Assembly: GCF_002563855.1 (NCBI RefSeq)
Contig: NZ_PDJQ01000001.1
Coordinates: 2,232,001 to 2,296,000 of the forward strand
DNA length: 64,000 nt
Direction of reading: 5' to 3'
Origin: Tepidiforma thermophila
GTDB lineage: Bacteria > Chloroflexota > Dehalococcoidia > Tepidiformales > Tepidiformaceae
Numbering within the stretch: position 1 is the stretch's first letter; each line of letters opens with the position of its first letter. Of this stretch, positions 44,005 through 52,679 are shown one piece after another. The translations under genes and the position numbers were made by a program. The notes below the pieces were generated by a model that saw nothing but the letters and a program-made list of their open reading frames with translations, made no database searches and was not told the DNA's origin.

Positions 44005-44256
44005 ATGGCAACAGTGTTCGAACGAGTTCGCGATGTGGTGGTTCGGCAGCTGAAGGTGAGCCCCGACGAGGTGACGCCGGAGGCAAGCCTCGTGGATGAC
44101 CTGCGGGCCGACTCGCTCGATATCGTGGACCTGACGATTGCGATCGAGGAGGAGTTCGCGGACCAGGCGCAGTTCGAGATCCGCGACGAGGACGCAGAGA
44201 ACATCCGCACGGTGCAGGACATTCTGGACTTCCTGGCGCACCAGGGCATCCACTAG
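44005..44256 (+). CDS. acpP: acyl carrier protein
   Basis: Carries acyl intermediates on a 4'-phosphopantetheine arm. 83 acidic residues with the attachment serine at 37 in [27 protein letters not shown] precedes the ATG. The end overlaps the stop of the convergent cysteine desulfurase gene by four bases. Confidence 0.97.
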   Translation: MATVFERVRDVVVRQLKVSPDEVTPEASLVDDLRADSLDIVDLTIAIEEEFADQAQFEIRDEDAENIRTVQDILDFLAHQGIH

Positions 44257-45422
44257 GCGCCGGCGAGGGCGCGCAGTTTTCGGACGATCCCGGGAAGTAC
44301 CTCGAGGACGCGGTCGATCTCGGCGTCGGTGGTGTGGCGGCCGAGGGTGAGGCGGAGGGCGGCATGGGCGAGGTCGCGGTCGATGCCCATAGCCGTGAGG
44401 ACGTGGGAGGGCTCAAGGGCGCCGGTGGTGCAGGCTGAGCCGCTGCTGGCGGCGATGTCGGCCATATCGAGCGCGAGGAGAACGCTTTCACCTTCAACGT
44501 TGCGGAAGCAGCAGGAGAAGTTGTTCGGCAGGCGGCGTTCGGGATCGGCCGGGCCGGTGATGACGGTGTCCGGGATACGCTCCGGGAGCTCGAAAAGGAG
44601 GCGGTTGCGCAGGCGGGCGACGTGGGCGTTGTAGGCTTCGCGGTCCTGCCAGGCGAGCTGCATGGCGACTGCGAGGCCGACGATGCCGGGGACGTTCTCG
44701 GTGCCGGCGCGGCGCTCCTTTTCCTGGCTGCCGCCGAGGATGAAGGGCTGCCAGGGCGTGCGGTTCTTGATGTAGAGCAGGCCGATGCCCTTCGGGCCGT
44801 AGATTTTGTGGCCGGCGAGGCTGAGGAGGTCGACCCCGAGCTTCGCGGGGGTGATATCGAGGGAGCCGGCGGCCTGGACGGCGTCGGTGTGGATGACGAC
44901 CCGGGGGTTGCGCTCGCGTGCGATGCGGGCGGCCTCAGCCACGGGCTGGATGGTGCCGACCTCGTTGTTCGCGGTCATGACCGAGACGACGACGGTTTCG
45001 GGGCCGACGGCCTCGGCGAGGGCCTCGAGCGAAACGACGCCGTCGCGGTCGACCGGGAGGTAGGTGGCGCGGAAGCCCTCGCGCTCGAGCTGCTCGACCG
45101 TGTGGAGGACAGCGTGGTGCTCGATGGCGGTGGTGACGATGTGGTTGCCGCGTCCGCGGGCGCGCTGGGCGTAGGCTGCGCCGCGGATCGCCGCGTTATC
45201 GGATTCGGTGCCGCCGGAGGTGAAGACGATCTCTTTCGGGCTGGCGCCGAGGAGGTCGGCGATGGTTTTGCGGGCGGCATCGACCGCGCGGCGCGCCTCC
45301 TGCCCTTCGAGGTAGATGCTCGATGGGTTGCCCCAGTGGGTGGTGAAGAAGGGGAGCATCGCCTCAATCACGCGGGGGTCCGGGGGAGTGGTAGCGGCGT
45401 GGTCGAGGTAGATCCGCGGCAT
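44253..45422 (-). CDS. cysteine desulfurase (NifS/IscS family)
   Basis: PLP enzyme that takes sulfur from cysteine for Fe-S clusters and tRNA thiolation. 389 residues: [19 protein letters not shown] at the start, [10 protein letters not shown] near 68, HTDAVQAAG, the PLP lysine in [12 protein letters not shown] near 200, and the persulfide cysteine in [17 protein letters not shown] near 326. Its place next to nothing obviously Fe-S related leaves NifS, IscS or a thiouridine role open. TACCCT lies six bases before the ATG and there is no Shine-Dalgarno. Confidence 0.93.
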   Translation of the reverse strand: MPRIYLDHAATTPPDPRVIEAMLPFFTTHWGNPSSIYLEGQEARRAVDAARKTIADLLGASPKEIVFTSGGTESDNAAIRGAAYAQRARGRGNHIVTTAIEHHAVLHTVEQLEREGFRATYLPVDRDGVVSLEALAEAVGPETVVVSVMTANNEVGTIQPVAEAARIARERNPRVVIHTDAVQAAGSLDITPAKLGVDLLSLAGHKIYGPKGIGLLYIKNRTPWQPFILGGSQEKERRAGTENVPGIVGLAVAMQLAWQDREAYNAHVARLRNRLLFELPERIPDTVITGPADPERRLPNNFSCCFRNVEGESVLLALDMADIAASSGSACTTGALEPSHVLTAMGIDRDLAHAALRLTLGRHTTDAEIDRVLEVLPGIVRKLRALAGA

Positions 45423-45428
45423 GGTTTC

Positions 45429-45457
45429 AGGGTAGCGGATCAGCGCGGGGGCTGATC
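45429..45457 (-). promoter_or_regulatory. divergent control region: desulfurase -10 and adjacent inverted repeat
   Basis: TACCCT (45429-45434) ends six bases before the desulfurase ATG. Next to it are perfect 7-base arms GATCAGC (45438-45444) and GCTGATC (45451-45457) with a 6-base spacer. They lie between the desulfurase promoter and the nusA promoter (TATGCT, 45478-45483), so one regulator could act on both. Confidence 0.45.
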
Positions 45458-45477
45458 ACGGCCCGGGAGGAACGTGC

Positions 45478-45530
45478 TATGCTGTGTGCAGCGATTCCAT
45501 CCGGGAGTGGGCGCCGGCGCCCACTTTTTT
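45478..45530 (+). promoter_or_regulatory. nusA promoter -10 and terminator-like leader hairpin
   Basis: TATGCT (45478-45483) should start transcription near 45490. The transcript then meets a near-perfect hairpin (45506-45513 with 45518-45525, CCGG loop) followed directly by a run of six T (45525-45530). This is an intrinsic terminator placed 10 bases before the nusA ATG. It resembles the attenuator leaders known ahead of rimP-nusA operons. Confidence 0.7.
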
Positions 45531-45539
45531 GTTGAGACC

Positions 45540-47078
45540 ATGAAGAACGAACTGTTGTTGGCGCTGAATCAGCTGGCGGCAGAGAAGAATCTCCCGCCGG
45601 AGACCGTGTACGAGGCCGTCGAAGCGGCGCTGACGTCGGCCTTCCGGCGCGAGGAGGACGATGCGCCGAACATGTACGTCAAGATCGATGCACGCAACGG
45701 TGAAATCCGCGCGTACCGCCAGATGTTCGTGGTGGAGCAGGTGGAGAACCCGCGCGTCGAGATGACGGTGGAGGAGGCGCGGAAGTGGAAGCCGGATGCG
45801 CGCCCGGGCGACGTGCTCGACTTCGAGGAGGAGCTCCCGAAGAACGCCGGGCGGATCGCGGCGCAGACGGCGAAGCAGGTCGTCCTGCAGCGGCTCCGCG
45901 AGGCCGAGCGGGATGCGATTTACGAGGAGTACATCGGCAAGGTCGGCGAACTTATCGTCGGTACGGTGCAGAAGGTTGAACCGCGGCAGGTGATTCTCGA
46001 CCTAGGGCGGGGCACCGAGGCCGTGCTGCCGGCGAGCGAGCAGGTGCGGAATGAGCACCTCCGTGCGGGGCAGCGAGTACGCGTGCTGGTCGTGGAGGTG
46101 AACCGCGCTTCGAAGGGGCCGCAGATTGTGGTCAGCCGGGCCCATCGGAACCTGCTGCGCCGGCTGTTCGAAATGGAAGTGCCGGAGATCAAGAACGGCA
46201 CCGTGGAGATTAAGAGCATTGCCCGGGAAGGCGGCCACCGCAGCAAGATTGCGGTCTGGGCGCGGAACCCTGCGATCGATCCGATCGGTGCGTGCGTTGG
46301 GGTGCGGGGGACCCGCATTCAGAACATTGTGAACGAGCTGAACGGCGAGCGGATCGACGTGATCAAGTGGGACCCGGACCCGGCGAAGTTCGTTTCGAAC
46401 GCCCTGAGCCCGGCGCAGGTTTCGGAGGTCGAGATCGACCCGGCGGAGCGGCTGGCGTCGGTGGTGGTGCCGGACAAGATGATGTCGCTGGCGATCGGGA
46501 AGGACGGGCAGAACGCGCGCCTGGCGGCGAAGCTGACCGGGTGGAGGATCACGATCCTGAGCGAATCGGCGAAGGCGCGCCAGGAGGCAGGCGAGGCGGA
46601 AGCGCCGATGGCGTTCGAGCCGTATGCCCCGGGCGAGGCGCCCGATATCGATATCCTCCAGCAGGCGGAGCAGGTTGCCGCTGCGGCGGAGGAGGCGGCA
46701 CCCGCGGGTGCGCAGGCTGCTGCGGTCACGGTGGAGCCGCCGCGCCCGCAGCCGGAGCCGGAGCCTGTGTACGAGGAGGAGGAAGAGGAGATCTCGTTCG
46801 CTTCGATTGTCGAGTCCATCCCGGTGCCGCGCGGCGAGGAGCGCGAATCGGAGGATTACGGCGAGGAAGAGGACGAGGAGTACGAGATCCCGGCTGCCAT
46901 CGTTGAGGAGACGCGGCCGTCATCGATCCGGTTCGCCGAGGATGTGCTTCCGCGGCGGGACGAGGAGGACGAACCGCTGCCGAAGAAGTCGGCCGGCAAG
47001 AAGGGGAAGCGCGCGCCCCGGTTCTACGACGAGGGCGACGACATGGATGACATCGATTACGCGGGCCGCATCCACTGA
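45540..47078 (+). CDS. nusA: transcription termination/antitermination factor NusA
   Basis: RNA polymerase-bound pausing and termination factor. 512 residues from the ATG at 45540: NusA N-terminal domain (KNELLLALNQLAAEKNLPPETVYEAVEAAL), S1 domain (GTVQKVEPRQVILDLGRGTEAVLP), and KH domains (DPIGACVGVRGTRIQNIV and LAIGKDGQNARLAAKLTGW). A long acidic, low-complexity C-terminus follows from about 370 to the end. rimP, which usually precedes it, is missing. An extension of 22 codons upstream would run through the leader hairpin and was rejected. Confidence 0.96.
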   Translation: MKNELLLALNQLAAEKNLPPETVYEAVEAALTSAFRREEDDAPNMYVKIDARNGEIRAYRQMFVVEQVENPRVEMTVEEARKWKPDARPGDVLDFEEELPKNAGRIAAQTAKQVVLQRLREAERDAIYEEYIGKVGELIVGTVQKVEPRQVILDLGRGTEAVLPASEQVRNEHLRAGQRVRVLVVEVNRASKGPQIVVSRAHRNLLRRLFEMEVPEIKNGTVEIKSIAREGGHRSKIAVWARNPAIDPIGACVGVRGTRIQNIVNELNGERIDVIKWDPDPAKFVSNALSPAQVSEVEIDPAERLASVVVPDKMMSLAIGKDGQNARLAAKLTGWRITILSESAKARQEAGEAEAPMAFEPYAPGEAPDIDILQQAEQVAAAAEEAAPAGAQAAAVTVEPPRPQPEPEPVYEEEEEEISFASIVESIPVPRGEERESEDYGEEEDEEYEIPAAIVEETRPSSIRFAEDVLPRRDEEDEPLPKKSAGKKGKRAPRFYDEGDDMDDIDYAGRIH

Positions 47079-47120
47079 TGGCCCGCGGGTCGACGCAGCT
47101 GACAGCTGGAGGCGCCTACG

Positions 47121-47423
47121 ATCGCGCAGGGAGTTCGACCACGACGACAGCCGCAACGGACGTGCATCGCCTGCCGGGCTGAGCAGGGGAAGCGCGAGCT
47201 GATCCGCCTTGTGCGGACGCCGGAGGGGCGTGTTCGGGTCGACCCGAGCGGCAAGGCGAACGGGCGCGGCGCGTACGTGCACCCCAATCGCGAGTGCTGG
47301 GAGAAAGCGCTGCGAGGGGGTACGATAAAGAATGCACTGAAAATTACCCCGGCCGTGGACGATATCGAAGCCCTGCGGGCCTTCGGGTTGGCGTTGCCGG
47401 CGAAGGAAGGCGATAGCGTATGA
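47121..47423 (+). CDS. ylxR: YlxR family RNA-binding protein, apparent ATC start
   Basis: Small protein of the nusA-infB operon, likely RNA- or nucleoid-associated. The conserved part is clear: RTCIACRAEQGKRELIRLVR, VRVDPSGKANGRGAYVH, and a Cys in PNRECWEKAL. The frame has a stop at 47100-47102, and between it and the conserved cysteine motif there is no ATG, GTG or TTG. A perfect GGAGG (47108-47112) stands exactly eight bases before an ATC at 47121. Starting there gives 100 residues (AQGVRPRRQPQRTC...), a normal length. The alternatives are CTG at 47106 or ACG at 47118, or a truncated start at GTG 47211, which would cut off the conserved cysteines. The stop overlaps the infB ATG. Confidence 0.8.
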   Translation: MAQGVRPRRQPQRTCIACRAEQGKRELIRLVRTPEGRVRVDPSGKANGRGAYVHPNRECWEKALRGGTIKNALKITPAVDDIEALRAFGLALPAKEGDSV

Positions 47424-49198
47424 CGGCAAAATCTTCGTCCCGCACGACCGTGCGAATCCCGGACGCCCTGACGGTGAAGGAGCTGGCGGACCTGCTGCGG
47501 GTTTCGCCGGTCGAGGTCATCAAGCGGCTGATGACCAACGGGGTAATGGCCGCACAGAACCAGACGATCGACTACGACACGGCTGCGATTGTCGCGGTGG
47601 AGCTGGGCTTCGAGCCCGAACTGGAGGCCGCGGCAGAGCCGGAGCCTGGCGCACCGCTGGTCGAGCCGGAGGAGGAACCGGACGACCCGGCCTCGCTGAA
47701 GCCGCGGCCGCCCGTCGTAACGATCCTCGGCCATGTGGACCACGGCAAGACGAGCCTGCTGGACGCAATCCGCAAGACGCGGGTGGCAGCGGGCGAGGCG
47801 GGCGGCATTACGCAGCACATCGGCGCCTACCAGGTCGAGCGGGACGGGCAGAAGATTACGTTCATTGACACGCCGGGGCACGCGGCATTCACCGCGATGC
47901 GGGCGCGCGGAGCGCAGGTCACCGATATTGCGGTGCTGGTGGTCGCTGCCGATGACGGCGTGATGCCGCAGACGGTGGAGGCGATCAACCACGCGAAGGC
48001 GGCCGGGGTGCCGATCATCGTGGCCATCAACAAGATCGACCTGCCCGCGGCCAACCCCGACCGCGTGAAGCAGCAGCTGACCGAGTACGGCATCGTTGTG
48101 GAGGAGTACGGCGGCGACACGGTGTGCGTGCCGGTTTCGGCGGCGACCGGGCAGGGCATCGGCGACCTCCTCGAAGCGATCAACCTCGTGGCGGAGATCA
48201 GTGAGCTGAAGGCGAACCCGAACCGGCCAGCCTCGGCGGTGGTGATCGAGGCGGAGCTGGACCCGCACCGGGGGCCCATCGCGACGGTCCTGGTGCAGCG
48301 GGGAACGCTGCGGCAGGGTGACGCGGTGGTTGTCGGGGAGACGAGCGGCAAGGTCCGGGCGATGCTCGATGACACCGGCAAGCGGGTGAAGGAGGCCGGG
48401 CCATCGACGCCGGTCGTCATCCTCGGGCTCGAAGATGTGCCGGAGGCCGGCGACCGGCTGCGGGTGGTTGCCGACGAGAAGGTCGCGCGGCAGATTGTCG
48501 AGGAGCGGAAGCGGCAGCGCGAGGCGCAGGAGCAGACCCAGCACGCCCGCGTCAATCTCGACACGCTGTTCAACGAGATTAGCGCCGGGAAGCTGAAGGA
48601 GCTGATCATCATCCTGAAGACGGACGTCCGCGGGACTGCTGAGGCGATCAAGGGCGCACTGGAGCGGCTGAGCACGCCCGAGGTGAAGCTGAAGATCATC
48701 CACGCGGCGACGGGGCCGGTCACGGACAACGACGTGATGCTGGCGGAGGCCTCGAACGGCATCATCATCGGGTTCAACACGCGGGTAGAGCCGGGCGCGA
48801 AGAAGCGGGCCGAGGCTGTCGGCGTCGAGATCCGGACGTACAGCATCATCTACCAGCTCCTCGAGGACATCGAGAAGGCGCTGCAGGGCATGCTCGAGCC
48901 GGTGTACAAGACCGTGGTTGACGGGCATGCCGAGGTTCGGGCGGTGTTCAAGTCGAGCCGCGTCGGGCAGATTGCAGGCTGCTATGTGACGGACGGCGTG
49001 GTGCGGCGCGGGTCCCTCGCGCGAGTGCTGCGAGGAAAGGAGGAGGTCTGGAAGGGGCGGTGCGAGGGCCTGAAGCGGTTCCAGGACGACGTCCGCGAGG
49101 TGCAGGCCGGCTACGAGTGCGGCATCGTCATCTCGGGGTTCGACAAGTTCCAGGTTGGGGACGTCATCGAGTTCTACCACGAAGAGCGGGTGAGCTGA
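47420..49198 (+). CDS. infB: translation initiation factor IF-2
   Basis: GTPase that brings initiator tRNA to the ribosome. 592 residues, a short form with only a brief N-terminal IF2_N region ([28 protein letters not shown]). The G domain has [12 protein letters not shown] near 105, DTPGHAAF near 152 and NKIDLP near 205, and domains II-IV end in [26 protein letters not shown] overlap with ylxR. Confidence 0.97.
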   Translation: MTAKSSSRTTVRIPDALTVKELADLLRVSPVEVIKRLMTNGVMAAQNQTIDYDTAAIVAVELGFEPELEAAAEPEPGAPLVEPEEEPDDPASLKPRPPVVTILGHVDHGKTSLLDAIRKTRVAAGEAGGITQHIGAYQVERDGQKITFIDTPGHAAFTAMRARGAQVTDIAVLVVAADDGVMPQTVEAINHAKAAGVPIIVAINKIDLPAANPDRVKQQLTEYGIVVEEYGGDTVCVPVSAATGQGIGDLLEAINLVAEISELKANPNRPASAVVIEAELDPHRGPIATVLVQRGTLRQGDAVVVGETSGKVRAMLDDTGKRVKEAGPSTPVVILGLEDVPEAGDRLRVVADEKVARQIVEERKRQREAQEQTQHARVNLDTLFNEISAGKLKELIIILKTDVRGTAEAIKGALERLSTPEVKLKIIHAATGPVTDNDVMLAEASNGIIIGFNTRVEPGAKKRAEAVGVEIRTYSIIYQLLEDIEKALQGMLEPVYKTVVDGHAEVRAVFKSSRVGQIAGCYVTDGVVRRGSLARVLRGKEEVWKGRCEGLKRFQDDVREVQAGYECGIVISGFDKFQVGDVIEFYHEERVS

Positions 49199-49214
49199 GG
49201 CTCCGGAGGGCGCC

Positions 49215-49586
49215 ATGAGTATGCGCACGACGCGCGTGGGCGAGCTGCTCCGCGCAGAGATTTCGGAGCTGCTGCTCCGGGAGGTGAAGGACCCGCGAGT
49301 CTCCCGGGGGATGGTGACGATTACCGAGGTACAGGTTTCGCCGGACCTGCGGCGGGCGGTGGTGTACGTATCGCATCTCGGGAGCGAGCAGGAGCGCGCC
49401 GAGGCGCTCGCGGGGCTGCAGCACTCGGCGACGTTCCTGCATCGCGAACTGGTACACCGGCTCTCGCTGCGGCACGTACCGGAGCTGGTGTTCCGGTTCG
49501 ACCCCTCGATCGAGCGGGGGGCGCGGCTCGCGGAGCTCATCCACCAGGTGAGTGCGGAGCGCCGTGGCGAGGAAGCGGGCGACTGA
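49215..49586 (+). CDS. rbfA: ribosome-binding factor A
   Basis: Helps mature the 16S 5' end on the 30S subunit. 123 residues with the KH-like fold: RVGELLRAEISELLLREVKDPRV, MVTITEVQVSPDLRRAVVYVSHLG and LHRELVHRLSLRHVPELVFRFDPSIERGARL. It follows infB by 16 bases and overlaps the truB start. Confidence 0.96.
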   Translation: MSMRTTRVGELLRAEISELLLREVKDPRVSRGMVTITEVQVSPDLRRAVVYVSHLGSEQERAEALAGLQHSATFLHRELVHRLSLRHVPELVFRFDPSIERGARLAELIHQVSAERRGEEAGD

Positions 49587-50472
49587 CGGCCCCGACGGCA
49601 TCCTGCTGGTGGACAAGCCGGCCGGGTGGACAAGCCACGATGTGGTGGCGAAGGTCCGCAGGCTGGTTGGCCAGCCCCGCGCCGGGCACGCCGGGACGCT
49701 GGATCCCTTTGCGACAGGACTGCTGGTCGTATGCCTTGGGCAGGCAACCCGGCTCGCCGGGTACGTGATGGCGCATGAGAAGGTGTACGAGGGCGAGATT
49801 GTCCTTGGGGTGACCACCGACACGGCGGATTGCGACGGGACGGTGATTGCGCGACGCCCGGTCCCGCCGGTTGACACCGTTGCGCTGGATCGGGTCGCCG
49901 GGCTGTTTACCGGCGTGATTGCGCAGACGCCCCCTGCGTACAGCGCCGTGAAGGTTGCCGGGCAGCGGGCGTACGACCTTGCGCGGCAGGGGAAGGCGGT
50001 CGAACTCACCGCGCGGCCGGTGGAGGTCTTCGAACTGCGGCTGACCCCCAGTGGGGCCGACCGGCTGCGGATCCATGTCCGGTGCGGGCCGGGGACGTAC
50101 ATCCGGAGCCTCGCGCGGGACATCGGTGAGGCGCTGGGGTGCGGGGCTCACCTCGCGAGCCTGCGGCGGCTTCGGTCGGGGCGGTTCCGGGTCGAGGATG
50201 CGTGGGCGATACCGGAGCTGGAGCGGCTGGCTGGCGAGGGGAGGGCAGGGAAGGCCATGCTCCCGGCCGACGAGGCGCTGCTGGACCACGACTGCGCCAT
50301 CCTCGGAACGCCGGGCCGGGAGGCGTTCCTGCACGGGAACGTGCATAGCGCTGGAACGGCGGTCCGGCCAGCGGCGGCCGCGCGGGTGTACGGTACCGAC
50401 GGCGCGTTCCTGGGCGTGGGCGCTGTGGATGCCAGCGGACGGGTGCAGCCGGTGAGGGTCTTTCGGGCCTGA
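49564..50472 (+). CDS. truB: tRNA pseudouridine(55) synthase
   Basis: Makes the T-loop pseudouridine of tRNAs. The GTG at 49564 gives ARKRATDGPDGILLVDKPAGWTSHDVV and 302 residues, with GGAG upstream; a GTG four codons earlier (49552) is also possible. The catalytic aspartate is in GHAGTLDPFATGLL near 48, and PPAYSAVKVAGQRAYDLAR and the PUA-like tail follow. It overlaps rbfA by 23 bases. Confidence 0.95.
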   Translation: MARKRATDGPDGILLVDKPAGWTSHDVVAKVRRLVGQPRAGHAGTLDPFATGLLVVCLGQATRLAGYVMAHEKVYEGEIVLGVTTDTADCDGTVIARRPVPPVDTVALDRVAGLFTGVIAQTPPAYSAVKVAGQRAYDLARQGKAVELTARPVEVFELRLTPSGADRLRIHVRCGPGTYIRSLARDIGEALGCGAHLASLRRLRSGRFRVEDAWAIPELERLAGEGRAGKAMLPADEALLDHDCAILGTPGREAFLHGNVHSAGTAVRPAAAARVYGTDGAFLGVGAVDASGRVQPVRVFRA

Positions 50473-50518
50473 ACCCGGGAATTTCGCGCGTTATGTTCGT
50501 TTCAGGTTCATGTTCCGG

Positions 50519-50547
50519 TTGACACGGGGGAGGCCGAAGGTGATCAT
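50519..50547 (+). promoter_or_regulatory. possible promoter of the DUF5679 gene
   Basis: TTGACA (50519-50524), a perfect -35, is followed after 17 bases by GATCAT (four of six matches). The start codon is about 90 bases downstream. The -10 is weak, so confidence is modest. Confidence 0.35.
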
Positions 50548-50635
50548 GCAGGATGGCCGGCAGGTCTGCGCAATTGCGTAGGCACTCTCACAATTGTTGC
50601 CGGTCCCGTCGCAGGACGGGGAGAAGGAGGGTTGA

Positions 50636-50776
50636 TTGGAGGCCTACTGCCTGAAGTGCCGGGAACGGCGCGAAATGAAGGACGCGAAGGCGATCACGAT
50701 GAAGAACGGGAAGCCCGCTACCGAGGGCACCTGCCCGGTCTGCGGGACGAAGATGTTCAAGATCGGGAAAGCCTGA
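50636..50776 (+). CDS. DUF5679 small zinc-ribbon protein
   Basis: 46 residues starting at a TTG with AAGGAGG (50624-50630) five bases upstream; a TGA directly precedes it in frame. EAYCLKCRERREMKDAKAI and GTCPVCGTKMFKIGKA supply two Cys-x2-Cys pairs, matching the DUF5679 family found mainly in Chloroflexota and Actinobacteria. Function unknown; the family is small and strongly conserved. It lies after truB and is followed by a long palindrome. Confidence 0.85.
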   Translation: MEAYCLKCRERREMKDAKAITMKNGKPATEGTCPVCGTKMFKIGKA

Positions 50777-50808
50777 CGCCGGGCCTTCGGCGACACACTG
50801 AACGCGCT

Positions 50809-50838
50809 GCAAGCGCCCGCCGGCCGGCGGGCGCTTGC
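50809..50838. terminator. 30-base perfect palindrome, likely bidirectional terminator
   Basis: Bases 50809-50838 are a perfect palindrome (15-base arms) between the DUF5679 gene and the convergent phosphatase gene. Only a short GTTT follows on the plus strand. The position suits a two-way terminator; the missing T run lowers certainty. Confidence 0.55.
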
Positions 50839-50859
50839 GTTTGCGGCGAAACAGGCGGT

Positions 50860-51630
50860 TCAGGCGAGGTCGGAGGCGAGCAGGCGGATAACTTCGTTAT
50901 GGAGCAGGCCGTTGGTGGCGACGGCAGAGTCACCAAGGGCGGGGTTGCCATCCCACTGGCTGAAGCCGCCGCCAGCCTCACGGATGACCGGCTGGAGGGC
51001 GGCGGCGTCCCAGATGCTCATGTCGGGGTCGAGCATGATCTCCGCGCGGCCGGTCGCGACCATGAGGTAGCCGTAGCAGTCGCCCCAGGCCCGGGCGAGG
51101 CCGCACCGTTCGACGAGGGCGCGGTAGCCGAGGGGCCGCCGGGCGGCAGTCCGGGCGAAGGAGGTCATGGTCAGGGTTGCGTCATCGAGCGATGCCACCC
51201 GGGAGACGCGGCAGGGTTCGCCGTTGAGCCGTGCGCCGAGCCCCGCGGCGGCCGCGACGGTTTCGCCGACGGCGTGGCAGGAGATGACCCCGACGACCGG
51301 CTCACCGTCGCGTTCGAGCGCGACGAGTGTGCCGAAGAGGGGGACGCGGTGGATGAACGACTTGGTGCCGTCGATGGGGTCGATGATCCAGCGGTGGCGG
51401 CCATCGCCGGGCGTTTCGCCGTATTCTTCGCCGAGGACGCCGAAGCCGGGGGTTTCACGGGCGAAGAATTCGCGCATGGCGAGCTCGGCGCGGCGGTCGG
51501 CTTCGGTGACGGGGGTGCGGTCGGCTTTGCGCTCGACTTCGAAGGGGCTGGCGTAGATGGGCATGATGGTTTCGCCGGCGATGGCGGCGGCGCGGAGGGC
51601 GATTTCGAGCAGGGCGGAGAGCTCGGACAT
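50860..51630 (-). CDS. inositol-monophosphatase family phosphatase (HisN-like)
   Basis: Mg-dependent phosphatase, 256 residues. Metal motifs: GVLGEEYGE near 64, WIIDPIDGTKSFIHRVPLFGTLVALE near 80, and WDAAALQPVIREAGG near 205. The phrase DPIDGTKSFIHRVPLFGTL is typical of the histidinol-phosphatase (HisN) branch, so histidine synthesis is more likely than inositol. Its ATG overlaps the stop of the reductase gene upstream. Confidence 0.88.
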   Translation of the reverse strand: MSELSALLEIALRAAAIAGETIMPIYASPFEVERKADRTPVTEADRRAELAMREFFARETPGFGVLGEEYGETPGDGRHRWIIDPIDGTKSFIHRVPLFGTLVALERDGEPVVGVISCHAVGETVAAAAGLGARLNGEPCRVSRVASLDDATLTMTSFARTAARRPLGYRALVERCGLARAWGDCYGYLMVATGRAEIMLDPDMSIWDAAALQPVIREAGGGFSQWDGNPALGDSAVATNGLLHNEVIRLLASDLA

Positions 51631-52628
51631 CAGCGGGCGGAGTCTCCCCGGCGGTATTCGAGGGTCAGGTCGTCGAGGCGCTGCTTGAGTTCCGGTGGGA
51701 GCGGCGTTTCGGCGGCAGCCAGAGTATCGGCGAGCTGTTCGGGACGGCTGGCGCCAATGATCGGGGCGGTGATGACGGGGTTGGCCATGACCCAGGCGAC
51801 GGCCATCTGCGCGAGCGACATGCCGGCCTCAGCGGCGATGGGGCGGAGCTGCTCGACTGTCTGGAACATGCGGTCGTGCCAGTAGCGCTCCTGGTAGCGC
51901 TGGGCGGCGGTCCCGAGGGTGAAGCGGGAGCCTTCTTCCGGGCCGGTCTCGGGATTGTGCTTTCCGGTCAGGAGGCCGCCGGCGAGCGGGTTGTAGGGGA
52001 TGACGCCGATGCCTTCTTCGGCGCACAGGGGGAGGAGCTCCCGTTCGATTTCGCGAAAGAGGAGGTTGTAGCGGGGCTGGACGGAATCGAAGCGGGCGAC
52101 GCCGAGGACCTCGCTGCGGCCGATGGCGCGGGCGACCTGGTAGGCGAGGAAGTTGGAGCAGCCGATGTAGCGGACCTTTCCCCAGCGAACGAGGTCATCG
52201 AGCGCCTTGAGGGTCTCATCGATCGGGGTTTGGGGGTCCGGTCCGTGGAGCTGGTAGAGGTCGATGTAGTCGGTGCCGAGTCGGCGGAGGGAGGCGTCGA
52301 CGGCGTCGAGGATGTGCTTGCGGGAATTGCCCTGGTCCCAGCGGGCGGGGCCAACGCGGCCGAAGCACTTGGTGGCGAGGATGATGCGGCTGCGGTTGCC
52401 GGTGCGGGCGAGCCAGCGGCCGATAATCTCTTCGGTGCGGCCCTGCGCGCCGGGTGGAGCGCCGATGGGGTAGACGTCGGCGGTATCGAAGAAGGTGATG
52501 CCGCCCTCGAAGGCACGGTCCATGATGGCGAACGAGGTGGCTTCGTCGCACTGGAAGCCGAAGGTCATGGTGCCGAGACAAAGGCGGGAGACGCGGAGGC
52601 CGGTGCGGCCGAGGCGGGTGTACTGCAT
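51630..52628 (-). CDS. aldo/keto reductase
   Basis: NAD(P)H-dependent reductase with a TIM barrel; substrate unknown. 332 residues with the catalytic tetrad: Asp and Tyr in FFDTADVYPIG near 48-53, Lys in ILATKCFG near 86, His in LYQLHGPD near 128. GCSNF near 155 and IIGASRPEQLADTLAA at the end bind cofactor. It resembles the YajO/Tas subgroup. CACAAT lies six bases before the ATG without a Shine-Dalgarno. Confidence 0.92.
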   Translation of the reverse strand: MQYTRLGRTGLRVSRLCLGTMTFGFQCDEATSFAIMDRAFEGGITFFDTADVYPIGAPPGAQGRTEEIIGRWLARTGNRSRIILATKCFGRVGPARWDQGNSRKHILDAVDASLRRLGTDYIDLYQLHGPDPQTPIDETLKALDDLVRWGKVRYIGCSNFLAYQVARAIGRSEVLGVARFDSVQPRYNLLFREIERELLPLCAEEGIGVIPYNPLAGGLLTGKHNPETGPEEGSRFTLGTAAQRYQERYWHDRMFQTVEQLRPIAAEAGMSLAQMAVAWVMANPVITAPIIGASRPEQLADTLAAAETPLPPELKQRLDDLTLEYRRGDSAR

Positions 52629-52634
52629 GGGGGC

Positions 52635-52640
52635 ATTGTG
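52635..52640 (-). promoter_or_regulatory. putative -10 element of the aldo/keto reductase gene
   Basis: CACAAT (four of six matches) ends six bases before the ATG; no Shine-Dalgarno. Confidence 0.3.
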
Positions 52641-52679
52641 CCGGAGGCATGCCCCGGTGTCTTTCGGGGGAAGCGGTCC

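Noticed and set aside
45506-45530. Terminator of the cysteine desulfurase gene
   Set aside because: The desulfurase runs the other way from 45422; the T tract follows the hairpin only on the plus strand, toward nusA.
45474-45539. Longer nusA beginning at 45474
   Set aside because: The extra 22 residues would be coded by the terminator hairpin and leader; NusA proteins start at KNELLLAL.
47078-47182. ATG overlapping the nusA stop as the ylxR start
   Set aside because: It is in a different frame from ylxR and stops after 34 codons. It would need a frameshift to enter YlxR, and the Shine-Dalgarno at 47108 points to a later start.
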